Origin: Jimgerdemannia flammicorona
Lineage: Eukaryota; Mucoromycota; Endogonomycetes; Endogonales; Endogonaceae
Assembly (NCBI GenBank): GCA_003990745.1
Contig: RBNI01002720.1
Coordinates: 1 to 17,724, forward strand
DNA length: 17,724 nt
Direction of reading: 5' to 3'
The notes beneath the pieces were generated by a model. That model searched no databases. It was given only the letters and a program-made list of their open reading frames with translations, and was not told the DNA's origin. Shown here in pieces: positions 9,241 through 17,720 of the stretch (its first letter is position 1; every line of letters starts with the position of its first letter). The position numbers were made by a program, and so were the translations under genes.

Positions 9241-10142
9241 CTTTGCCCGCTTGTTGTATTATGAGCTGCCAAAGATGTTGTCAGCGAAAGGATGCGGGAG
9301 GTCAGCATCCGAATGTAGAGGCTATAGGCATCGCTATGCTATCGCCCAAGGATTTGAATTTCGTAGTCAGAGAAGCCAGCTTCGGCGGCATCCATAGCTG
9401 CCCCAATGTGAAAGCTATGCCTGGCAAATGCAGAGGCCATGAGACCGATGGCGGTAAGAAGGGGCCGGAGGACGAGGAGGAGCCAATTGCGACTGAAAGG
9501 CATGCCATTAGACCGGCAGAAAAGAGGAGACAGTGGGGGGGTGGGGTGCCGAAGAAACAAGATCCGGAGAAGGAGGACGGCGCAAGGTGCACCTGCGGGT
9601 GCCCACACGATATATAGGGTAGCCCCCTTCCGAAAGGGGTCAGTTTTGGAGGAAGGGATTGTGAGGGTGATATATATAGAGTGGGATATAGAAGGCAAGA
9701 ATTGCACCGAAGAGGGAGAGAGGTAGATTCGGGGGTCGAAAGAGGGGCCCCAGGTGAATTTGCCAGACCGGAGGAAGCCAAAGTAAGCAAGTGTAAAAGC
9801 GGCAGCCAGGTTCAATTGATCCGCTGTTGCCAGATCCAACAAAGGGAGGATCCGGGACAGGATGGAGACGGTGATGGGAAGGTGGGGCCAAGAAGGTGGC
9901 TTACCAAGTCAATGTTTGATGCCCTGTAGAATGTGGGGAAGTTGAAGTAGGCCCACGAGGGGGTCAGGAAAGCCCACGTCAATATGCAGAGAGTGGACTG
10001 CAGACAGATATGATTTGATGGTAGAGTGGCAGAGATGTCAGATGGCAAGAGAGCACACCCACTGGATCAAGTGTTGTTCCAGGGTAGGCAAGATGGACCT
10101 GTCACTGTTGTAGAGGCGGTTAAGGGCACAGAACTCATAGAA
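9192..10142 (-). pseudogene. Tyrosine recombinase of the DIRS/Ngaro-type element, catalytic residue lost
   Basis: This would integrate the circular cDNA through a tyrosine nucleophile. One frame spans about 317 codons with internal stops at 10038 (TGA), 9909 (TGA) and 9339 (TAG). An N-terminal helical DNA-binding part contains HSTIKSYLSAVHSLHID. The catalytic part shows YFGFLRSGKFT (Arg I present at 9768; the usual Glu of RSGE is Lys), then IPSSKTDPFRKG. It next shows RHSFHIGAA, where the family has HxxR, so Arg II is His (codon 9410-9408). Last come ILGR followed by a stop where Trp is expected, and SDAYSLYIR with the likely nucleophile Tyr. The frame then runs into the 77-bp repeats before TAA 9192; the native end may be earlier. 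The fold is clear from motif order; activity is not expected. Confidence 0.85.
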
Positions 10143-10888
10143 GCTGCATTGGCCTGCACTGTATGACCATCATATAGAGTCTGCCAAGCCGAACCATAGG
10201 AAGAAAGCAGCGAGGGGTAGAAGATGGGCATGGAGAGAGAGCCAGGTATCATTGGAACCTGTTCAGCATGGGGGGCAAGGGAGTGGAAACAAGAGAGATC
10301 AAGACGGGAAAGAGCGTCAGTGATAGCGTTCTGGTGGGAAGGAATATAAGATGCCCGAAGTTGAAAGGAGTGCTGGGTGCCAAGGAAAAGAAGATGCTGT
10401 AACAGCTCCAGAAGTTTGGGGCTGCGGGAAGTACCAGAATTAATGCAGGCAACCACTGCCTGATTGTCAACATGGATGTGAACACAGCGAAACCACCAAC
10501 GGGAGCCCCAGGTGGCAGCTGTGATGACCACTGCAAATAGTTCTTTGAATTGAATGTCTTCCTGGGCAAAGTCGGTTGTAGACCATGGGACTGAAAACCA
10601 TGCACCATCAAAGAAGGCGGCGAAACCCAACATGCCACTGGCATTGGTCCAAAACTGATCATCTGTGATGTCCTCTATAGACTGGATGATAACGACCCCA
10701 TTCCAGTGAGAGAGGAACCGTAACTACCACTGTAGATCCGCATGCACATCAGCAGAAAGATTAATGTAGTGGTCTAAAAGAGGAGTGCCAGAGGTAATAT
10801 CAATGAGTCGGCGAAGAAATGGCTGACCCTGGGAAATCACCCAGCAAGCAAAAGCCAGGGACTCCACCAGGGACAGTACGTCACATTT
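10141..10888 (-). pseudogene. RNase H and RT-RNase H connection of the DIRS/Ngaro-type element
   Basis: This domain would degrade the RNA of the RNA:DNA hybrid. The frame begins in the RT thumb/connection (SLVESLAFACWVISQGQPF, a hallmark of DIRS reverse transcriptases). It meets a TAG at 10724 and is then open from 10723 to 10067. The RNase H motifs are FFDGAW, FKELFAV, HVDNQAVV and ITDALSRLD. They give all four expected acidic residues (Asp, Glu, Asp, Asp). The frame differs by one base from both the RT upstream and the recombinase downstream, so single-base indels must lie near 10.89 kb and 10.14 kb. Of the enzymatic domains in this element it is the best preserved. Confidence 0.85.
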
Positions 10889-10889
10889 G

Positions 10890-11745
10890 GTCGTCTCTGC
10901 ACGAGCCGAGAGACAGAGGCCAGAATCGTCTGGAGTTTCACCTCTGGAAGATGGGCCTCCATGGCGAGCGTGTCGATTTCAATTCCCAGAAAAGGGAGTG
11001 TCATGGCAGGACCCTTGACCTTGTCATCTCGGATGGAAAAGTCAATGGCCCGGCAAGTGGATAGCAGGAGATGGAGGGGTGATGATGCCCACCGAACAGG
11101 TGTACAGGCACCCAGGAAATCGTTGATATAGCGGACTATGTCTGCTAAGCCATGGCATTTGGCCAGCCATTTCAACATCGCTGTGAACACATTATAGAGA
11201 AAGGGAGAGGAGCGCAAGCCAAAGGGGAGAAATTGATCGAAATAAAAGAGGCCGTGCCAGTGGAAGCCGAGTAATTCCCAGTCAACTGGATGGACTGGAA
11301 TATGCTGGAAGGCATCTGCCAGGTCGACTTTGAAAAGAAGAGTGCCCCGCCCCAGCCATCATATGATGTCCAGAGCCTGGTCAAAGGCAGTGTATGTTAG
11401 GGAGAAGTCTTCTGGAGAAATACCATCATTGACGGAGGTCCCTGATGGCCAAGACAAGTGATGTATCTGGTGTCGACGTGAAGACCCTTTTTTGGCGATA
11501 GAACCCAGTGGGGAAGCCTTGAAGTTGGCAAAGGGGGGGGGAAGGAATGGGCCAGTGACCCGGCCAGCAGCAACTTCAGTGGAGATGTCATCCGTGATAG
11601 TCTGGAGAAATTCGTTAGCAGAGGGCAGGTTGTGGCAGGTTTGGGGCTGGCAAGGGCCTGTGAAGCCAATCCGGACCCCGTGTTGGAGAGCAAAAAGGAT
11701 GGAGGTGCCGGTCCGGAAATTCACAAAATGCGAATATCCAGACAT
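10890..11745 (-). pseudogene. Reverse transcriptase of the DIRS/Ngaro-type element, YxDD changed to YIND
   Basis: The reverse transcriptase frame is continuous except for TGA at 11359. Motifs match DIRS-type RTs in order: RIGFTGP, NLPSANE, GRVTGPF, SPLGSIAKK, IHHLSWPSGTSVNDGI, LLFKVDLADAFQHIPVHP with the first catalytic Asp, LLGFHW, LPFGLRSSPFLYN, then RYINDFLG. In the last motif the first Asp of YxDD is Asn (AAC at 11124-11122), a G-to-A type change that should abolish metal binding. The start is not fixed: an ATG at 11745 opens the supported frame, but homology may begin slightly upstream. It follows the gag-like ORF by about 170 bases. Confidence 0.88.
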
Positions 11746-11911
11746 TGGCCCAGAGAGGAAAGTGGGGAAGAGGGAAAATGTTCAGGATATATTGGACGGA
11801 AGAGTGTGGACTAGAGAGTGGAAAGGAAAAGGAGGTATTAGGGGGCCGAGGGGGCAGGGGGGAGGACACTGCAACCAACATAGGGGGGTCAACCATCCCC
11901 CCAGGTGCATC

Positions 11912-13280
11912 CTATAAGGAGCAAGTAAAAGCTCTGTGTTCTTGAGAACAACGGGAACACCTGTGGACATAAGGGCAAGGGTCGCGTGTGCATCCCTTAG
12001 TATTCGGGTCAATGACACCATTGCGAAGGATGTGGTTATATACTTGGCAGGCATTCTTGGATGGGGGTGGCACTGTAGTAGGGGACCGAGGACATTTTGT
12101 TGGTCGGGAAGGCCCTAAAGAGGGCACCGCATAGCGCCGTGGGCGAGGGAGTAGGTACAGAGACATAAGCTCCCCATCGCGTGTAGCCCAGGCGGTGCAG
12201 GTTGATCGAGAGAGAGGGGCTGCAATTCGCCGAGCATGTAATTCGAGGTGATAATCGAGGAGGGCCTGAGGGAGTTGGTGGGGGCAAGGGAAGTGTTGTC
12301 ACCACAGGTGGCCCCGGTGGGCCAGGTGGGAAAGCAGGGCCACCCCCAGAAAAGTTAACCGATGGCCAGACACCATCGAAGCCAGAGGGCGGAACCACGG
12401 GTACGTCTGGCCAGTGCACCGGCCCTGGGCCCTGAGCATAATGAGGTAAAGGCCCTGAGGCTGGGTGACCGGATGCGTGGGCTGTACGTCGGTGTACACA
12501 TTCAGGGGGGGTCTGCAGTATGAAGAACTCTGTAAATGGCATCGCAGATATACCTGTAGCTGAAACAGATGGGAGAGGAACAACTGGAACCGAAACCGGA
12601 ACCAACGCAGGCACTGGAACCGAGACCGAAACAGGAACTGAAACAGGAATCGAAACAGGAACCGAAACAGGAGCCAAAGCACCCCAGCCTAAGACATTCA
12701 TGCCAGGAATGGAAGTAGGTGGTAAATTAACACCAAAAGCGGAGACCGGCACTGTGAAACTGCCTGGTTGGGGGGCGGAAGGAGGTGGGCCCTGAGAATA
12801 GGACATCTGGGGTGAGGGGTCAGTGAGGACATCAAGATCCGAGGAAGGATTGACAGGGGGGAAGTCCGGCCCCCGGGATTTCTCCAAGCAGCACCGAAGA
12901 CGAGTGATGACCTGGTCTTGCTGTGCGACGTAAGCTGTAAGATCGCCATCTGGTGGGCAGGGCATGGGGTCCGATGTCAGTGTAAGGGCAGAGGGAGTTA
13001 CCGTAGCCACTTCCCCAAGAGTGGAACAGCGCTCCCGCAGATGGTGAAGTCTCGCCACTTCAGTTTCGCTTCCTATCTCAGAGAATGTGTCAATGGTATG
13101 GAGGATGGCTGTGAGGTCCCTTAACAAAGGACAAACACCAGACCCAGTAGAGTGGTGGCCAGGGAATTGGTCGCCAGCAGCCCAGCAAATGAGGCAGGAA
13201 TGGCGGGATAGAGGCATGAGCAATGAGAAGCGTGTATTAGTGAGCAAAGTCTGTGAAATTGCAAAGTAGTGTCTATGCAT
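11912..13280 (-). pseudogene. Gag-like ORF1 of the DIRS/Ngaro-type element with C-terminal zinc fingers
   Basis: An open frame starts at ATG 13280 and runs 414 codons to 12036, but the homologous C-terminus is in the neighbouring frame (to TGA/stop 11912), so a frameshift lies near 12.1 kb. The N-terminal part holds SRHSCLICW, a possible Cys/His cluster. The middle is Pro/Ser/Val-rich and low in complexity. The C-terminal part (about 12049-11918) has C-x18-C-x4-C-x3-H followed at once by C-x2-C-x3-H-x4-C. These resemble a CCCH finger plus a retroviral-type knuckle and suggest RNA binding in a virus-like particle. Position upstream of RT and the fingers support a gag role; sequence similarity to a named family was not recognised. 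Confidence 0.7.
12560..12690 (-). repeat. Pro-Val-Ser coding microsatellite in the gag-like ORF
   Basis: The plus strand repeats gaaacaggaac / gaaaccggaac at about 12-18 base spacing. On the coding strand this gives PVSVPVSIPVSVPVSV-like protein, so the length is in multiples of three. It probably expanded by slippage inside the disordered middle of the gag-like protein. Confidence 0.7.
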
Positions 13281-13420
13281 TTGAAGCGACAGCGTAAGCG
13301 AAGTGAAAGTGACAGCGATAGGGGTTGACTATTTGTCTCGAATATATATACAATCGGGATTTCCTAGTTAGGTAATCGATGCGACTTATCTTTAATGCAT
13401 TATCTCTTTTGGGATCCCTT
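13281..13420. other. 5' leader of the DIRS/Ngaro-type element
   Basis: Upstream of the gag-like start is a short segment with words such as gcgacagcg and gcgaagtgaaagtgacagcg, still GC-richer than the next block. An 11-base word, agtgtctatgc, at 13269-13279 also occurs in the 77-bp repeats near 9032, but this is too short to prove a terminal repeat. Confidence 0.35.
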
Positions 13421-14115
13421 CAGATGACTCAACTTTGGTGTGAATTCTTCTGAATCAGCAGGTTTCTTGAATAATAACTTGGATGGTGCAGATAATTCGG
13501 ATAACTCAGATGATGCAGATTCTTCCTGTATCGGCTCTTCTGGGAATATGAGATAACTTTATAACTCGGATTATGCGGAAACTCAGATGTTGCAGATTCT
13601 TCCTAAATTGGTGAGCTCACTGGGAATAGAGGATGGCACGGATTCTTCTGAATCAGTCTCACTGGGAATGGATAAATAACTAGGATGGCTTAGATGGTGG
13701 ATCTTTGACAAGTTACATCAAAGATTGGCTTCATTTGCACAGAGTTATATCATAGACTGGCTTCACTGCAAAGTTGCATCAGATAGACTGGCTTGTGGCA
13801 AAAATGGCAGGCTCTCTGGAAATATTGGCAAATAACTTGAAAATGATGAATGATACAGATTTTTCCTGAATCAGCAGACTTTTTAAATAACTCAGATTCT
13901 CTTCTCTTTGCAAAGTTACATCAAGACTGGCTTTGTTTGTATAGAGTTACATTGTTAGACTGACTCTACTGTGAAGTTGTATCAACAGACTGGCTTTGTG
14001 GCAAAAGGCAGACTTTTTCTTATAAATGGTGGCTTTTCTTTTGTTTTTTGTACAACCAGTATAATATATAGTTATAATGTTTTTGGTAGTACAATTTCTG
14101 CTACTTACTATATCA
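13421..14115. repeat. Diverged direct repeats, possibly LTR-derived
   Basis: The word gattcttcctgaatc recurs in diverged form at 13442, 13518, 13594, 13641 and 13858. A ~100-base block with caaagttacatcaagactggctt and ending gtggcaaaa..ggcag occurs at about 13709-13815 and again at about 13909-14013. No coding frame is supported. The block sits between the end of the gypsy pol remnant and the tyrosine-recombinase element, where the gypsy 3' LTR is expected. I could not find matching TG/CA ends, so the LTR reading is tentative. Confidence 0.5.
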
Positions 14116-14124
14116 GCCCCTACT
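14116..14124 (-). promoter_or_regulatory. Candidate polypurine tract of the gypsy element
   Basis: The minus strand reads AGTAGGGGC immediately before TGATATAG, which would fit a plus-strand primer followed by a TG-starting 3' LTR. Support is weak because the other LTR is outside the window. Confidence 0.25.
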
Positions 14125-14659
14125 AAAGAATGGTCTGTCTCCTGACTGTCCTTTAGTCATTATTCCAATATGCATAAGCATCTTCAGCATCAATATCTGA
14201 ACTATTATCCTCATTGGCATCTGGGTCACTCTACTCTATAGGTTCTGCTTCTTTCTCTGGGAACAGGATTTCAATATGATTGATGATACTCAGATAGGTA
14301 GCTAGATTCATTCCTTATATATCATATTGAAAGAACTGTATCTATACCAATGCTGCAATATTTCATTTATAGATAGTATGTATATAGTCTGTTAGCAGTA
14401 AAAGTATATCTTCATGTTAGATCAGTAGTATTCCTGATATAGGTCTGTTCTGGAGCTAGGAGGTCCTGCAACTATTTATCAATTGTATAATAGACCTGTA
14501 GCTAGTAAACTTGTAGGAGATGTCTGGCTAAGGTGAGATTCTCTTAATTTATCTGAATTCACTAGAGAGAGTTTCTATTGGCTGAGCATAATTGGGGTAG
14601 GGGAATTGAAAGTAACTGGAATGAATTGAGAACAAGGGTCTGGAGATGCTGGTCAATCC

Positions 14660-15650
14660 TCTGATTTATTGTATAGAGGAAGATATATCTTGAGACAATT
14701 TATATATACTGGTGTCTTCAGGGTTAATCTATCCAGACTTCTTAAAAAGATGCTGGTTCCTCTGATGTTCTGTACAAGATAAGATTCTTTCCATTTGGGC
14801 TCTAGTTTGTTGGCAAAGTTTATCTCAAACATACTTCTCTAAACTAGTACTTGATCTCCAATCTTGATCTTATGATCCTTCTACTTTTAATTATAATAAT
14901 TCTTTTGCCTTTTTTGGGCCTTGATAATCTGAGCTTGAGCTTGATTATATAATTGTTCTGCCTTCTTGAGAAGGTCTCCAAGGTTCTCATGATTAATAGT
15001 TCTAGTTCTCTTAGCAAATACTATTTAAAATGGCTTTTGTTTGGTGGAGACAACAGGGGTATTTCAGATTTCCCATAGGATCTCAGGTAAGCAGAGGTCT
15101 TAGTTAGTAGGATTGACTCAGGCAAGTCCAATCTTAATAGTCTGGTTCATTTATTCTGTCATACCATTGGTCTGAGGGTAGTATGATATAGTTTGTTTGA
15201 GGTAGATCTTATGAATTTGAGCATAACTTGTAATTATGTTATTGATGAATTCTGTATCTTGGTTGGAGATAAGTTTCCCTGGGGGTTTATATTTGAGGGT
15301 GAGTCCATGGAGGAGACCAACAATAATCAAGGCATCAGTAGTTTCTATTGAAAAAGCTTCAGGCCATTTGGTCAGATATTTTATAAATACTAAGATATAT
15401 TTGTTCCTTCTTCATATAACTGATAGGAGTTCAATTATATATATCTACTCTCCATCTTTAGAAGATATTGTCTGGCCATATGATCAATTATAGTAGTGCT
15501 TGGTAGTTTTTCTTTTCTTAATACTTCTGACAGATGTTATACTTCTTGAGTATTTCTCAAACTTATATTCTGAGGTTGTGCTAATGTTGGTAGGTTTTTT
15601 GTAGCTTTTCTTCTAGGTTTGTCTGTCCCTGATGGGCCTTCTGGTGTTCT
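14660..15650 (-). pseudogene. Gypsy integrase, DDE core with second Asp changed to Asn
   Basis: The integrase would insert the linear cDNA. Recognisable pieces on the minus strand are a CQKY zinc-finger remnant near 15.54 kb, YLTKWPEAF, GLTLKYKPPGKLISNQDTEF and YYPQTNGMTE, then a run of helical text (NYYN). The GPY/F-like KIGDQVLV...NKLEPKWKESYLV follows near 14.8 kb. In ISNQDTEF the family has SD, so the second catalytic Asp is Asn (AAC at 15264-15262). The Glu of the DDE triad is kept in NGMTE. Stops follow TE, GLA and PTN, at places where Gln/Arg/Trp are usual. It is probably dead, with decay dominated by transitions. Confidence 0.82.
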
Positions 15651-15759
15651 TTTCAGATGAGATCCTCTTGTGCCTTAGTCGTCAAAGGACTTTCCTTTAG
15701 GGTGCAGTTCCTCAGTATACTTTTCTTCTAGTTCATTGAGGTTGGTGGGAAAGTACATC

Positions 15760-16160
15760 AACATTGTTGTGAGCTTTTACTACTTTGTGAATAATGGTGA
15801 TTTTGTAATCCTGGAGGATAAGGATTCAGCAGACTAGGATTCCAGTAGGTTTCTTTCAGTTGAATAGCCATTTGAGAGCTGTATGGTCAGTTATCAGAGT
15901 GAATCTTTTTTCAATAAGATAATACTTAAACAGAGTGACAGCCCATATGACTACAAGGCATACTAATTTGGTGCTACTATAGTTCATTTGCTGCTGATTA
16001 GTAGCTTAGTTTATATAAACTATTATATAATATTGTTAGTCAGATTTTTCTTGGGCTAGAACTGTTCTCAGGCCATCTTTAGAGGCATCTGTATACAAGA
16101 TGAATGGCTTCTATAGATTGGGGCAGATAAGGATGTGTACTGTGGTCATGCAGTACTTAA
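15760..16160 (-). pseudogene. Gypsy RNase H remnant
   Basis: The minus strand reads CLVVIWAVTLFKYYLI, then RFTLITDHTALKWLFN, then ITIIHKVVKAHNNVDVLSHQPQ. These correspond to the Ty3/gypsy RNase H core: the TDH Asp at 15888-15886, and a degenerate form of the final AHxxADALSR motif (VDVLS). The frame differs from that of the RT upstream, so an indel lies between 15.96 and 16.33 kb. Stops interrupt it after WLFN and ILVC. Confidence 0.8.
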
Positions 16161-16299
16161 GTTCCTTGAGCTAGTTCTTATAATTCTGTCCATTTGTAAT
16201 GTACTTCTTTCTTGAGAAGGATTTGAATTAGGGCAGCAATTTGGACAAAGTCCTTGATAAATCTCCTGTAGTGAGATACTAGCAGCAGGAAGGATAGTG

Positions 16300-16850
16300 T
16301 TTCATTTGGAGTCTTGGGTACTGGTCAATTATTGTTCTTTCTAGTTTTCTTTGAGTCTGTATGGGTTTCTTCTTTTAAAACTAAAAATTCAAGAAATTCA
16401 AGTTTCTGTTTTATAAAGTAACATTTCTTAGTATTGAGTCTCAGATAGTTCTTGCAGGTGAGCTTAAAGAATTCTTTTAGATAGTGTAGGTATTCCTCGA
16501 AATTTACAGAATAGATATTTGAATCATCTATACATACAATTAGACAGTAGTGGATCAGAATAGCATAGACTGAATTCATCATTCTCTGGAAGATGAGAGG
16601 TGTATTGCATAGTTCAAAGGGCATTTGGAGATACTCAAACAGTTTTCCTAGGACAAGAAAGGCTGTTTTCTGAATATCCTTAGGGTCTATGGAGATTTTA
16701 TAGAATCTCGCAAAAAGGTCCATACTGCTGAAGTAACTGGTATCTTGTAACTGGTCCAAGAGATCATTGATTCTGAGCAAAAGATAGATATCCTTTTCAG
16801 TGACTGAATTGAGTTTTCTGTAGTCTATACAGAGTCTCTATCCTACTTTC
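16300..16850 (-). pseudogene. Gypsy reverse transcriptase remnant
   Basis: The longest open part is 16780-16325, and homology extends upstream through CIDYRKLN (Asp at 16825). Motifs are FSSMDLFARFYKISI (catalytic Asp present), TAFLV, FEYLQMPFELCNTPLIFQRMM (family PFGLCNAP), and VCIDDSNIYS, where Tyr of YIDD is Cys. HLKEFF-like and LNTKKCYFIKQKLEFLEFLV text follows. The fold assignment is secure. Stops lie upstream (after ILIV and KKVG), and the C-terminal RT-RNase H connection is out of frame. Confidence 0.88.
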
Positions 16851-17159
16851 TTTCATACAATAAGTATAGAGCTGGCCCAAGGGCTAGTAGAGAGTCAGAT
16901 AACTCTATTATCTAAGAGTTCTTGAATGTGTTCCTTTTTAAATATCTTTAGGTAATGGGGTATTCTATAGAGTTTCTGTCAGATGGGTGTTATATTTCCT
17001 ATATTTATAATATAGTGATATAAAGAGTTATATAGCAGGTGTAGTAAAGATATCTTGATACTTATAAGGAGTTCTACTAGTTGTTGATTTTGCTGGGGTG
17101 TCAATTCTTCTCCAATGTGGGTTGAAGGCTTTATTGTCTCCTGGGTTGCAGAGGGGCCT

Positions 17160-17660
17160 TCCCTTTCTTCTGGGATCTTTAACTATTTCCCAATAAGTTT
17201 AGTTCATAAACTTCTCTATGAGTTTGGTTGAGAAAAGATACCAAATATCCTAAAATAATTCCTTTTGACAAGATGATGTTCTCCTAACTTTCATTGGTTG
17301 CTCAGAAGTATACTGAATTCATCTTATCAGAGAATATATGTTCTTCTATATCCATATTTAGAATATCTTCATTGGGTTTAAAGAAGAGATTTCTGGGGTC
17401 AGGTGGTACAAAGATTTTGAAAGTGGTTTGCTCTCCAGGCTCCAGGATGAGATTTCTGTACAGTTTGACTAGTTGGCAGTACACATGCTGGGGAATATTG
17501 CTCTTGAGATGATTGACCTGAAGGAGATATACTTCCTTCTTATCTAAGCTTCCAAATCCTTCGGCTTGTCTTATTTCTTCAGTCAGTTTGGAGACTTCTT
17601 GTAATTGAGAAATCTTGACTCTCATGGAGACTACTTGAGCTAGGGGGTTGGATCACTGTA
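17160..17660 (-). pseudogene. Gypsy protease-RT linker region
   Basis: The open frame 17625-17302 gives a 107-residue piece. Part of it (EPGEQTTFKIFVPPDPR, then VYFCATNES after a gap) resembles the beta-rich linker between protease and RT in Ty3/gypsy polyproteins. No protease DTG/DSG motif occurs in it, so the protease would lie further right. Upstream of 17625 the frame is cut by stops and then meets the A-rich tail. The assignment rests on position and pattern, not a named domain. Confidence 0.5.
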
Positions 17661-17671
17661 TTTATATGGGA

Positions 17672-17720
17672 TAGATGGGTATTAATAAAGGAATGGAGTC
17701 CAAGTGACTATAAAAAAAAA
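17672..17720 (+). mobile_element. 5'-truncated LINE-like 3' tail with poly-A
   Basis: The plus strand reads TTAATAAAG (AATAAA at 17684-17689), then GAGTCCAAGTGACTAT and A9 (17712-17720). The minus-strand 3' end of the left LINE reads TTAATAAAG, a slightly shorter spacer, GAGTCCAAGAGACTAT and A5. The two differ by one substitution in the 16-base core and by four extra bases in the spacer. No LINE body lies to its left, only gypsy sequence, so it looks like a very short 5'-truncated insertion of the same or a related family, or a SINE sharing that tail. Confidence 0.6.

Larger units (their letters stand above)
8900..13400 (-). mobile_element. DIRS/Ngaro-type tyrosine-recombinase retrotransposon, inactivated
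   Basis: On the minus strand the order is gag-like ORF (13280-11912), reverse transcriptase (~11745-10890), RNase H (~10888-10141) and tyrosine recombinase (10142-9192). This order, with a tyrosine recombinase instead of a DDE integrase, defines DIRS-like elements. No methyltransferase domain is seen between RNase H and recombinase, which points to the Ngaro-like branch (inference). The block is richer in GC and CpG than its flanks. Frames change near 12.1 kb, 10.89 kb and 10.14 kb, and stops lie at 11359, 10724, 10038, 9909 and 9339. The outer borders are composition estimates; I could not identify split direct repeats or inverted termini with confidence. Confidence 0.85.
14116..17660 (-). 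mobile_element. Ty3/gypsy LTR retrotransposon pol, truncated and decayed
   Basis: The minus strand holds, in Ty3/gypsy order, a protease-to-RT linker, reverse transcriptase, RNase H, and a DDE integrase. The latter is followed by a GPY/F-like module (WKESYLVQNIRGTSIFLRS, 14.75 kb). At least one frame change and many stops break it. It is AT-rich. Protease motif DTGA and gag are not present before the homology ends near 17.65 kb, where a LINE-like tail begins. No chromodomain was recognised downstream of the integrase. Confidence 0.85.

Noticed and set aside
8838..9726. Plus-strand ORFs over the 77-bp repeats and the recombinase (8838-9110, 9243-9617, 9439-9726)
   Set aside because: They read through tandem repeats or antisense to the recombinase motifs; no protein family is recognisable.
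9032..13279. Shared word agtgtctatgc as terminal repeat of the DIRS/Ngaro-type element
   Set aside because: Eleven bases without extended flanking match is too little in a window of this size, and one copy overlaps the gag start codon.
15236..15493. 85-codon plus-strand ORF
   Set aside because: Antisense to the gypsy integrase core, with no motif of its own.
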